Origin: Tamarix chinensis
Lineage: Eukaryota; Streptophyta; Magnoliopsida; Caryophyllales; Tamaricaceae
Length of the DNA: 64,000 bases
Direction of reading: 5' to 3'
Assembly: GCA_030549775.1 (NCBI GenBank)
Contig: CM060175.1
Location: forward strand, 68,477,245-68,541,244
The notes below the pieces were generated by a model. It saw only the letters and a program-made list of their open reading frames with translations, ran no database searches and was not told the DNA's origin. Position numbers and translations under genes: made by a program. This document shows, piece by piece, positions 1-10,397 of this stretch (positions within the stretch are counted from its first letter, which is position 1; every line of letters begins with the position of its first letter).

Positions 1-1276
1 ACACCAGGGAACCAAATAGGGATTTGGATGGCCTTATAAATCCTTCATCCAATAAATGCTTGAGTTTTTTCCTTAATTCTTCTAACTCGATAATGACCGT
101 CCTATAAGGTCCCATAGCTAGATGCTTTAGAGCCTAGTTCCAACTCAATCACATGGTTTATCTCCTTTCTAGGTGGGAGCTTTAGGCACATTCGAGATTG
201 GACCTAATGGGTGAGGGCTCTTCATTAAATATGGTCAAGTAAGTGATATCCCCCTTCTTGAGTCCCTCAGATATTTGCATAGTTAAAAGTAGCTTAGGCT
301 CAACTTCTCATAAACTAAGAACACAACATAGGACTCTTGCCCCTTATAGATCTGCATGATAGTGGGCGTACCTTACCGATGAACTCCACGCCAAGAACTA
401 TCTTAAATTAATTCATGGTTACAACCATCAAGTCCACCATACCTTTCCATTCAGCCAAGAGCCAACCAAATGGGTGCCACACAAGCAACACCAAGGATAT
501 GCATGGAAGTTGAGTTCATGATCTTCATCTAACTAATCTTCTTGGAAAATCTGATTTCAAGTCTTGTGGCCTCCCCTTCAACCAAAATTTTATGAGGGAC
601 TCCTATGTCCACTAACACCTTAGTTTCTCCATTGTTCACATTGGTTCCAACACACATCAAGCCCCTATATGACTTGATACCCTATTTTGGTATCTTTAAG
701 TCCTTAGCCATCTCCTTAGGCTCCAACCTGGCCTTCACCTTTAGTGAGTTAAGGAACCACATAGAACCTACATGCACTTCCTTCTCACTAGATGAAATTT
801 ATTTGAAGGAACTAATAAGAGTATTTAATTGCTTTCTCTTGGGAAACTAAATGGATAGACGGTCACCTAGGCACATGAAGCACTTATATCTTTTAGGGTG
901 ATCCTTGCCTCTATCATGCTTCCCCTTGTACTTAGGTAGGAATCCTTCCTTGTGGCTTTCTCCCCACACCTTTTTCCATACCACCCTTCTTAGGTTTTCC
1001 TTATAATTTTTCTAGAACTCAATAAGGGACTTTGCTTCGCTTATGGATGAAAAAAGGTTTTGGACATTACATTACCTCAACTCTTGTTGTGCCCATGACT
1101 ATAACCCATCCATAAAGTATAGGAGGTGGTTCTTCTCCTACATGTCCAGTATCTCAAGCATCAAAGAGTCGTAATCCTTGATCTAGTCCTTGTTACTACC
1201 ACTATGATTCAAGCTCCTCAACTTTTTTTATAACAACCTCCTCCACATTCATGGGGTAGAGTTGGTTCTTAAGTTA
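1..1276 (-). pseudogene. Ty3/gypsy gag (C-terminal part)-protease-RT start, degenerate
   Basis: Read on the minus strand, this holds broken pieces of a Ty3/gypsy polyprotein in the expected order. Near 900-800 is a zinc-knuckle remnant that starts KCFMC and continues into FPKRKQLNTLI, where the usual CCHC knuckle reads CxxCx4HxxxxC; the histidine and last cysteine are lost and a stop interrupts it. At about 622-590 is a protease-like KVLVDIGVPHK, matching the usual LVDTGATHNF active-site region with the Asp kept and Gly-Ala-Thr altered. From about 200 to 1 is the region preceding the RT domain, which ends at the window edge. Many in-frame stops and frameshifts make it non-coding. The gag N-terminal part continues beyond an inserted LTR-like element, at 3935-4375. 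Family assignment is by motif recall; no search was run. Confidence 0.7.
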
Positions 1277-3934
1277 TGTAATACCCCATAATTTTAATCC
1301 CTAATTTATTCTTTTAGTTACCATTATTTTCATATCTTTTCTATCAAATGCAATACTCCATAATTTTAAGTACTTAATTTATATATAATCATAGTAATAA
1401 TAATGGTTTATATTATAGTTACTATTACTATAATCATGGGTTGATTATAGAGTTATAATAAATAGTAGTAGTTATGGAATAGTTCATCAAGTTAAATTTA
1501 ATTTGATAACTTAAAATTTACCTTTATTATTTCTTATAATTTTCTAGCTTAATATTATATAACTTATCACCTTTCAACTACTATAAATACTTTGGTAACT
1601 CAACCACCATTGATTATTGATAGTTCCTTTTCTTAATCATAAAGTTCTATATTTGACTCATATTTTAGGCAAGATTCATTCTATCTAGTTGGAGAAAATT
1701 ATAGAATATCTAATTTGCCTATTAAACTAATTACTCTAATTTTTAATTACCAAGAGTCATAATATTAGCAATATTACCCATGAATTACACATTGGGAACT
1801 AATGGAATGAATCCCCATATCTTCTTCCTTGTTATCTTCTTTTTCATTGGTGAATGTATCATATGAATTTATCCTGATATGCCTATAAATATATCTCAAA
1901 GTAGAGAGAAGCTATATTAACCTATTATTTTCTTTCACGGATGAATTTTATTTTCATACTCCCTTTCATATTCGACTTGAACTTCATTATATCGATATCA
2001 ATTGCATTCAATTTTAAATCCTTTTGAGATTCTAGCTTAATTGGAGATTTGAGATTCAAGATGCATTCTTTAATTTCAAGATTTGTTGATGTCAGGAGTA
2101 TTTTTCCCAAAGGCCTAAATTTTATTAGGGTTTCACTTTTTTGTAATGTATCTTAACAAACATCTTTCAAAAACTATTTTTTTTGTTTGAAGTATTAATT
2201 GTATGAGTATAGTTAATCTTATAATATTTTGAGAAATCAATATTTTATTATTATATGTTGAAAGTTATGAGTTTGAATCTTTAGATTGATTTTAATGTTT
2301 TCAATTTTTTCTTTTTAAGGATATTGAGTAATATGTATTGAATGAATGGTATGTTGTGTTTGAGTATGAATGTGTATAAGATTTGTTGGTTCCACATTGT
2401 TCATGAGTTTGATGTCGCTACAACATAGTAATGACTTGTACGAGATGCCTTGAAGTTAATACTACATATTTCCCTACCCTATTACATATCAAAATTTTGG
2501 GTCAGCAGTATAACCAATGAAACTATTGGAAGTGAATTTGGAGCCTTATAACAAAAAGACACTTGCATTAGAGTGGAACCTATCAAATTTGAAAACATGA
2601 ATTGAGATGTGTTGTGCATTATTTATGTTCTATGTTGAATAGAGGGTCTTGTTGGTTGTGTTAAACTTAGAATTAGGGGTTGAACAAGGTTGAACCATTT
2701 AAATTGAGGTTGATCAACCTTGATCTTTTACAATACAAATGGTTTTGATATTATAATTAAAGATATGAGTTGGATTTGGAAAGTTGATTATACTAATTGA
2801 ACCTTTCTATTTTTGGTAAGTTATCCTTTTCGAAGATTTCTTTTTTAGGATTTTTTTTAAAATTTTTGGAAGTGGCTAATAAAGGAAAGAGAGTTAAGGA
2901 AGAATGGATTTTGATGTTCATTATGTGATTACCTTAATAAGACACTAATATTTAAAGTGGAATAAGTGAGCTTTAGATTCTTGAGATTTGACCTTCTAAA
3001 GTTGGGAATCTATAGTATTTTTTTGTGGATATTAATTTATTTTCTAATTAAATTTGGTTAAATCTCCTTGTCTACTCTATAGGATTTTCATGCCCTATTA
3101 TAGGAGTATGCACACTTAAGGACAAGATGATAGAGGTGGTAGGTCTTTTAATTTTTGTTATCCCCTTTGAACTATGTTCACTAGGAATAGGATGGCCTAT
3201 GTGTGATTTGTAATTTCCTGTGGTTGGTGGTAGGCCTTAAACTTTAATTTTCTAGGTTACTTCTAGTTAGTTTACTTACTTAAATAATTGAATGTTGTGA
3301 TCCCTAAAATAGATATTAATAAAAAGATGGTTTTATTTTATGACTTCCATGTATATGAGTGGACATATACATATATATATGAAATTATTCCTTTATACTT
3401 ATATGTTAATTATATGTTCCCATAACTAACTTGTTAACTATATGAGTGTATATAGGATGGATAGTAATAATATATATATAACTATTCCTTTATACTTATA
3501 TGTTAATTATATGTTCCCATAACTAACTTGTTATTTATTTTAAACAGGCATATGATGATCCATGATGCACATGGTGAACAAATGATTTAGTGCATATTGA
3601 GTCTGGACCTATCCAAAGTGTTGATGGTAAGCATCGTGAGAAAGAGTAAGAGTGGTGGTAGCCATTTTTAAAATTTTATTTATTGTTATTGGCTTTAGTT
3701 GATTATTTTCATGATTTTTGGTTGTAATTTACATTTTCATTTATTTCCTTTTGTTTGATTTTGAATTAAAAATAAAGTTTGGAATGTTTCCCCATTATCA
3801 TTATCCTTAGTAGCTAGCAAGAGTGGGGTAGTGGAGGCTTCTTACATTAGTTATGGTAGTAACATCCCAATTTTCTATATTTAAATATGCTTATTTTTAA
3901 ACATTTGGGTTTTCTAAAAAATAGGGGTGTTACA
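1277..3934 (+). mobile_element. Solo-LTR-like insertion inside gypsy gag (2.66 kb)
   Basis: The segment starts TGTAATACCCC and ends GGGGTGTTACA, giving the TG...CA ends of an LTR. It sits inside a gag reading region that can be followed on both sides (WWRC region at right, FYPxNVEE-like region at left). There is no pol between its ends, so a solo LTR or a nonautonomous element fits best. Flanking bases (AGTTA left, ACTTC right) do not form a clear 5 bp duplication. A second, inverted and truncated copy of the same family lies at 13674-15728; the two share a start resembling TGTAATAYCCCATAATTTTA, an ATGAATGGTATGTT block and a conserved small antisense frame (1925-2110). A near-perfect internal duplication of about 60 bp lies near 3380-3530. 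Confidence 0.6.
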
Positions 3935-4375
3935 ACTTCCCTCTTGAAATTCTCCTAAGTATCAATAAATTCCATCACTTTGACATCTCCACCAAACCAT
4001 GACATCATGCTCTAAGTAGAGTGTGACAATATCGATTTTGTCAGAGTTATCCTCAATACATGAATTTCTAAAATAGCATTCTACCATCCAAATAAATTTA
4101 TCAAGTTCCTTAACATCACACTTATCTCCATACTAAGGCATTTTAGGGATAAGAATCCTTAATCTAGTGTCAACACCATTCTTACATTGATTGAGATCCC
4201 TCCTAAACACAACATGCTTCTCCCTAAGGGTCCCAAATTCCTCCCTTAGGTTAGCAACATCATTTTAAAGTTATTCCAACAAATAGTTGAGGCATCAAGG
4301 AATTATCTAAGAATTCCCTCACAAAAGTACTCATCCCAAACATCAAGTCAGCAATAGTTATATCAATGAAGTCAA
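3935..4375 (-). pseudogene. Ty3/gypsy gag N-terminal remnant
   Basis: On the minus strand the translation, broken by stops, contains the pattern LDKFIWMVECYF ... VTLYLEHDVMVWWRCQSD ... YLGEFQEG. This corresponds to the retrotransposon gag segment usually read as ELENFLWxMEQYF ... YLxGDAxxWWR ... TWEEFK. It is the upstream part of the gag that continues at 1-1276 after the 2.66 kb LTR-like insertion. At its right edge it meets a plus-strand integrase remnant head to head (about 4375), so two different gypsy copies, or a rearranged one, abut here. No functional product is expected. Confidence 0.6.
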
Positions 4376-5005
4376 TATGGATCATGGAGTAGATGGCCAG
4401 TTCTTATAGGAAGAACTTGGTGCAATACCATGGGATACCCATGGACATTGTGTCAGACTGAGATTCCATATTCTTATCTCAATTCTTGTAGAAGTTGCAA
4501 GTGTATTTTGGGATATAGCTAAAGATGAGAGTTTTTTTCACCCAGCTAAAAACAATCAAACTAAGCATATTATTCAAACCTTGGAGGGTATGATTTGGGC
4601 ATGAGTACTTGAGTTATAGGGTAGTTGGGAGGTTATCTGGACTTGATCAATTTTTCCTATAAAAATAATCATCATGCAATCATAGGATTGATACCATTTG
4701 AGGCACTCTATAGATGGAAGTGCCATAGTCTCTTATGATAGATAGACCCAAATGAGATAGCTATGTTGGGACCCGAGATGATATAGGATATTGCTAAGCA
4801 TATTAGGATGATTTGAGATTAGATGAAGAATACCTATGATTAGAAAAGGAGTTATGCAAACCTATAGAGGATGATAGATAAGTATGAGGAAGGTAATTAA
4901 GTCCTTTTAAGGGTCTTTCCCATCAAAGGATTGATTCACTTTGGTCAGAGGGGCATTCTTATTTTAGATTAGGTTAGAGATGTTATATACCAACTTGATT
5001 TGTCT
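4376..5005 (+). pseudogene. Ty3/gypsy integrase remnant (left part, split by copia)
   Basis: Translated on the plus strand with several frameshifts and stops, this gives a YHGIPMDIVSD-like segment, then a HPAKNNQTKHIIQTLEG segment, a SWEDYLDLI-like segment and a YGRKCRSP-like segment, ending in a GLIHFGQRG-like segment. These match the order of the gypsy integrase core and its C-terminal region (HGVPxSIVSDRD; HPQTDGQTERTIQTLEDMLR; GxWDxxLPLxEFAYN; LYGRKCRSP; KGxxRFGxRGKLxPR). It is disrupted at 5005 by insertion of the copia element and resumes at 9945 after the duplicated TGTCT. The pieces are family-typical in order and spacing but decayed. Confidence 0.7.
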
Positions 5006-5215
5006 TGATAGAGGATATCTTTGACCATATATTTTTTATTCTTAGATAACTTCTAATGTACTGCTAGAATATCTTTTAAGTCAGGTAATTGTGAAAATAC
5101 TTAGCCTAGTATTACGCTAGTAGCAATATGTTAGCTTTGTATATAATGAATCTCTATACATTGTATCAATCAAGAGATTATTTTCCAAAATCATTCTCTC
5201 TCACATATTCTCACA
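5006..5215 (+). repeat. Copia 5' LTR (210 bp)
   Basis: TG...CA bounded and aligned by eye with 9742-9944, with roughly two dozen mismatches. The 5' copy has an extra CACATAT-type stretch of seven bases near its end. The divergence suggests an old insertion. Confidence 0.88.
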
Positions 5216-5279
5216 TGGTATTTGACTTATATTCCTCCTCCTAGCTGCCATTCCCTTCCTGTTTTCTTCTTTATCGGCC

Positions 5280-8200
5280 TTCTTACGTACCCATCCGCCA
5301 TGCTTGACAAAACTAAATTCCACCCTTCTCTCTCCATCACTAATGTGAATTCTCTTATTCCTTTCACATTAGATAATGATTCAAGTTAGTATCACCCTTA
5401 GGAAGCTCTTTTCAAGGTGCAAGCAAGGCTACACAATTTTCTTGGACATATTATTCCTCCTATAGAGGAGAAGGCAAAGAAGAAGTTTGAGGTGGACAAA
5501 GAGGCATATCCTAATATCTGGGATCGACTTAATGCGGCGGTTTTGTAGTGGATTTATGGCACAATATCTCAAGATCTCATTTATTCCATTCTTGTGAAGG
5601 AAAATTCCATGTCATAGGCATGGGAACGTTTAGAGGCCATTTTCCAAGACAATAAGCATGTCAGGGCATCAAATCTTGAGGACAAAGTCAATCAGGTATC
5701 TCTAGAATATTTTCCTAATACCTACGCTTATTGCTTTCACCTTAAAATGATAGTATATCATCTTGAAAATGTTAATGCTCCCATCACCAACAGTCAGTTA
5801 GTGTTGAGGTTGATGAACGAACTCCCAAAGGCTTATGGGGGATATGTTACCTATATTCAAAACTAGAATCCTCTTCCTCCTTTTGAAACAACCCAGTCTA
5901 GACTGAAATTGCAGGAGACTACAACTAAAAATCATGCTACTCGTGAGTTAGGAACTTCACCTGCCCTCCTTTTTACTAGTAGTGGGGGCTCTAATGGTGG
6001 TTCTTCTTCCTAGCCCTATAATTCCTCACAAAATAGAAACAAAATAGCTATAAAGGGAAGAAAAACAACTGTGGGAAAGGTAACAATAATTGTGGAGGCA
6101 GCTATGGTGGTTAGTAATCAACCGACGGGGGTCCACAGCAACCACAACAGTGGTAACAACAACCAAAATTCTGGCAGTTGACCCAGTACAGCAAGCAATG
6201 GTTCCCTCATTGGCAAATACCACCCTACCCATTCCACATGCCCCAATGGCAGTAGCCAAGGCACAACACCCACGGTCATCAACCTGGTATTATAGGCCCA
6301 AGGCCATCTCAGGCTTACTAAATCTCCTTTGCACCTTCGACCATTGGTCCTATACCCACTGATATTGATGCCACACACCATGACCTTGTCTCAGTTGGAT
6401 GGAAATTGGTATATGGATACCAGCACCACATCACATATGACTACGGATCATGGTACACTTCCCCTTATTTTTATTGGAGCAATAATCATAATATTTTTGT
6501 TGGTAATGGTAATTTGATTCGAATTTAGGGTTATCGAAGCACTAAACTTTCCTCACCATAACCACCGTTAGACCTAACCAATGTTTTACATGCACCAAAA
6601 CTCATTAAATATTAAAAATCTTATTTTTGTGCGTAAATTTACAATTGACAATATGGTCTTTGTTGAGTTTGATCCATTTAGGTTTTTTGAAGGATTTATA
6701 GAAGGGAACAATTCTAATAAAGTGTGACAATATAGGGTATATCTATCCTATCTTCACCAAACTTCGAGCCGATTCTCCTTCTACTTTCCTTACTTTGTCT
6801 TCTGATTTATAGCATGGTTGTTTAGGTCATCTAGGAGATAATATTATTAGCTTCCGTCATAGTAGAAATTTTATTGGTTGTAATAAGGCTCAATTTTTTT
6901 TCTTCTTGCCCTCTTGGGAAGCATATTAAATTGCCATTCAAAAATTCTATTTCCTTTACTGTTTTTCCATTTGATATAGTTTATAGTGATCTTTGGACAT
7001 CACCAACTCTAAGTTCATCAAGCCATCATTACTATATATTATTTCTTGATGATTTTAGTAAATTCTTGTGGACATTCCCAATAGCTAAGAAATCCCAAGT
7101 TTACTCCATATTTAAATCCTTCCAACCCCTAATTTACACATAATTGAAAGGAATATCCAGAATTTTCAATGTGATAATGGCATCAAATTTGTTAATGATC
7201 CATTCCAAAAAAAAATTGAGCTTAATAGGATGTAATTTTGACTCTCATTTCCTCACACTTCTCCTCAAAATGTAAAAGCCAAATGGCACATTAATTCAAT
7301 CAATAATATTATGTGTACCTTACTTGTTCATGCCTCCATACCTCCATCGTTTTGGTATCATGCCCTTTAAATTACCACTTACCTTCTTAATATTCTTCCA
7401 ACCAAAGTTGTAGGATACTCCTCTCCTACTCAAATTCTCTACCAACAAGACGCTATTTACTCACATCTATGAGTCCTTGGTTGTCTTTGTTTTTCACTAT
7501 TTCCCTATACCACCATGAACAAGTTGTAAGAAATGTCTGCTCCTTGTATCTTTCTAGGCTATTCTACTAATCAATGTGGCTACAAATGTTATGATTTATT
7601 GAGTGAAAAAATAATTCATTATTATCACGTTCAATATGATGGAACACAATTCTTGTTCTAAAAAATAAATACTCCTAAAAATCATGACTATGATTTTTTA
7701 GATGATGGTGTTTCTCAACTTCTAATGCAACAAATGAGCAATTTGGGCCCAAATAAACATTTGCAACCCACTTCTTTCTCTCAAATTAATTCCACACCTA
7801 TCTCCACTACTGCTCCATCTTCTAGCCCAAATTCCACATTCCTTCAGTCTGACCCATCAATGCAGCCCCCAACTCATCCTTTCACATCTCTTAGACTCAA
7901 CTCCCAATCGGCCTAGACACAACATAAGCAACCCGAGCAGCCTCCCCTCCCCCTCTTCCTCCTCACTTACACCCGGTCCATTACCACAACCAACCCAAAT
8001 TAGCTCTCCCACCCAGTATCCTAGTGGTTTCATTGGATCAAATACTCAACTTTCCTCACCACAAACCTTCATCTCCTCTCTAACCCGAACTCCACACAGC
8101 TGGCTTAGACCAAATAACCCCCAACTTTAGCACATGACGACCCAAAATATAAAAAACATATTCAAACCTAACTGCAAATATTCTCACAATTTGAAGACAT

Positions 8201-9720
8201 TGACCACCACCTCCATATCTCCCTTACCCAAAAATCTAGTTAGTGCTCTCCATTATTCAAATTGGAAAAATGCAATATTAGATGAATATAATGCTCTCCT
8301 TAAAAATAAGACATGGGATTTGGTACCTCGACCCCCCTGATGTGAAAATTATGTAGTCTATGTGAATTTTCTATCATAAAATAAAATCTGATGGTTCTTT
8401 TAAGTAGCATAAAGCCTGTCTTGTAGGTGATGGCAGGTCTCAGAAGAAAGGTATAGACTGTGATAATACTTTCAGTCCAGTTGTCAAACCGAATACAATT
8501 CAAGTCATATTGAGCATTACTTTATCTCACTCTTGGCCTATTCATCAGTTAATGTCAAGAATGCATTCTTATATGGAAATCACAATGAAATAGTTTATCT
8601 GCATCAGCCAATGGGTTTCAAAGATCACAATCATCTAAATTATGTTTATTTGTTGAAGAATTCTCTTTATGGCCTCAAACAAGCTCTAGGAGCTTAGAAC
8701 CAATGTTTTGTAGATTATGTTGACACTATTGGATTCTCCCACAAAAAAATTGATCACTCTTTGTTCATTTATCGAAAAGGCCCTGAAATTACATATATTC
8801 TACTTTATGTTGATGATATAATTCATACTGCTTCATCCGATGCTCTTCGCAAATCTAATATGGCACTTTTGGGTGCGAAACTTGCTATGAAGGATCTTAG
8901 CCCACTCAAATAATTCTTAGGGATTGTTGTGACTCTTTCATGGCCTGTTTTTGTCACAGAAAAAGTATGTAGAAGAAATCATTGACCGAGCCGGCATATC
9001 TAATTGCAATACTTATCCCACACCTGTTGATACAAAGCCTAAGCCTGGCTCCTCCAACTCCACTCCTTATGAGGATCTAACCGAGTATAGATATCTTGTA
9101 GGAGTGTTATAGTTTCTCACTTTCACAAGTCCAAATATCTCTTACACCGTCCAACAAGTTTGTCTCCACACACATTATCCAATAATTGAGCATATGAATA
9201 TATGGATGTTACGATTGATTTCGGTATACATCTTTAAAAGTCTTCTGTTGGTAAACTAATATCATATATGGATGTAGATTGGGGTGGATGTACAAACACT
9301 AAGTGCCCCACCGCTGGCTATTATGTGTTTCTCGGTGACAACCTAATTTCATGGTCCTCTAAACGACAACCCACTCTCTGCCGGTCTAGTGCAGAAGCAG
9401 TATATAGAGGTGTTGCCAATGTTGTCTCTGAGTAGTACTAGATTTGGAATCTTTTGTTGGACCTTCATTGTTCGATTATGAAAGCTGCTTTAGTTTATTG
9501 TCACAATGTAAGTGCAATTTATTTGTCCGACAAGCCTATCCAACATCAACACACTAAACACATTGAGATGGACATTCATTTTGTTCGTGAGAAATTTGCA
9601 CATGGTGAAGTGCATGTTCTTCATGTTCTGTCCTGTTATCATATTGCAAACATTTTTACGAAATGACTTATTTGCGTACTTTTTGATGACTTTCGAGATA
9701 GTCTCAGTGTACGTCAACCT
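5280..9720 (+). pseudogene. Copia gag-pol, multiply broken
   Basis: Pieces can be read in order. Gag (about 5300-6000) has an UBN2-like region including WERLEAIFQDNK. The protease motif WYMDTSTTSHMT lies near 6407-6440 with its Asp codon at 6416, but the usual Asp-Thr-Gly reads Asp-Thr-Ser. The integrase core piece (6940-7140) has FDIVYSDLW and YILFLDDFSKFLW. RT starts near 8310 (NKTWDLVPRPP) with the catalytic Tyr-Val-Asp-Asp at 8806-8817. RNase H and the tail (9280-9700) include SAEAVYRG and HTKHIEMDIHFVREK. Stops and frameshifts occur throughout and the longest open stretch is about 90 codons, so no polyprotein can be made. The WYxDTGATSHMT style recalls Ale/Retrofit or Ivana-type copia elements; I do not assign the lineage. 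Confidence 0.85.
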
Positions 9721-9741
9721 CCCGCTAAGACTATGGGGGTA

Positions 9742-9944
9742 TGATAGAGGATATCTTTGACCATATATTTTGTATTCTTAGATAACTCCTAATATACACC
9801 TAGCATATCTTTTATGTTAGGTAATTGTGAATATAATTAGCCTAGTATTGCGCTAACAACAGTAGGTTAGCTTTGTATATAATGACTCTCTATAAATTTT
9901 ATCAATCACAAGATTATTTTCCAAAATCATTCTCTCTTCTCACA
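9742..9944 (+). repeat. Copia 3' LTR (203 bp)
   Basis: Partner of 5006-5215 with the same TGATAGAGG start and TTCTCACA end. The duplicated target TGTCT follows directly. Confidence 0.88.
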
Positions 9945-10397
9945 TGTCTATTGAGCTTTGGTGCATGCATTACATCTTCCATATCTTATAGTTGAATAAG
10001 TATATGATAGATCCATCACACACCATCTAGCTAGAGATGATTAAGCTCAATGACTCATTGAAATATGAGGAAAGACCATTGAGGATCCTCAATGCCAAGA
10101 CTTAGGAGACACAATTGAAGTTTGCCCCACTAATGAATATCCTTTGGTCATGCCATGGAGCCCAGGAGGCCACTTGAGAGTCTAAGGATAAGATCAAGAT
10201 GAAGTATTTATAGCTTTTTGCTTTGGTGTATTGCATAACTAACACTGTCTCTCTTTTGAGGGGGTATTACCCTTCCTTCATGTTCTAACTCCTATATGTC
10301 CTTTTATTTTTGCTTGATAAATTTGGGTTTTGATGAATTTTAAGACTACAACTATATTTTCCTTTATAGATTTTGAGGACTTTTAAAGGGGTAGTGT
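9945..10397 (+). pseudogene. Ty3/gypsy integrase C-terminus (chromodomain-like tail) remnant and polypurine tract
   Basis: This continues the remnant at 4376-5005 past the copia insertion. The broken plus-strand translation contains LKYEERPLRIL, NILWSCHGAQEAT and SKDKIKMKYL, corresponding to the usual gypsy C-terminal pattern YEExPVxILD ... KVLWRNHxxEEATWE ... MRxxYPxLF. It ends about 100 bases before TTTTAAAGGGGTAGTG, a purine-rich tract followed immediately by TGTAATACCC at 10398. That order (pol end, polypurine tract, LTR) fixes the orientation of the long LTR family used throughout this annotation. Confidence 0.7.

Larger units (their letters stand above)
5001..9949 (+). mobile_element. 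Ty1/copia LTR retrotransposon with target duplication TGTCT
   Basis: A full-length but decayed copia element occupies 5006-9944, flanked by direct duplications TGTCT at 5001-5005 and 9945-9949. Its LTRs start TGATAGAGG and end CTCACA. The 5' LTR is followed at once by TGGTAT, the first six bases of the usual copia initiator-Met tRNA primer site, and the 3' LTR is preceded by a purine-rich CTATGGGGGTA. The element is 4939 bp. Gag, protease, integrase, RT and RNase H pieces appear in copia order (integrase before RT). It landed in an older gypsy integrase remnant, whose reading can be resumed on the far side. Confidence 0.9.

Noticed and set aside
1272..3939. 5 bp duplication around the LTR-like insertion at 1277-3934
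   Set aside because: Flanks AGTTA and ACTTC do not match; the AAGTT/AACTT similarity is inverted rather than direct.
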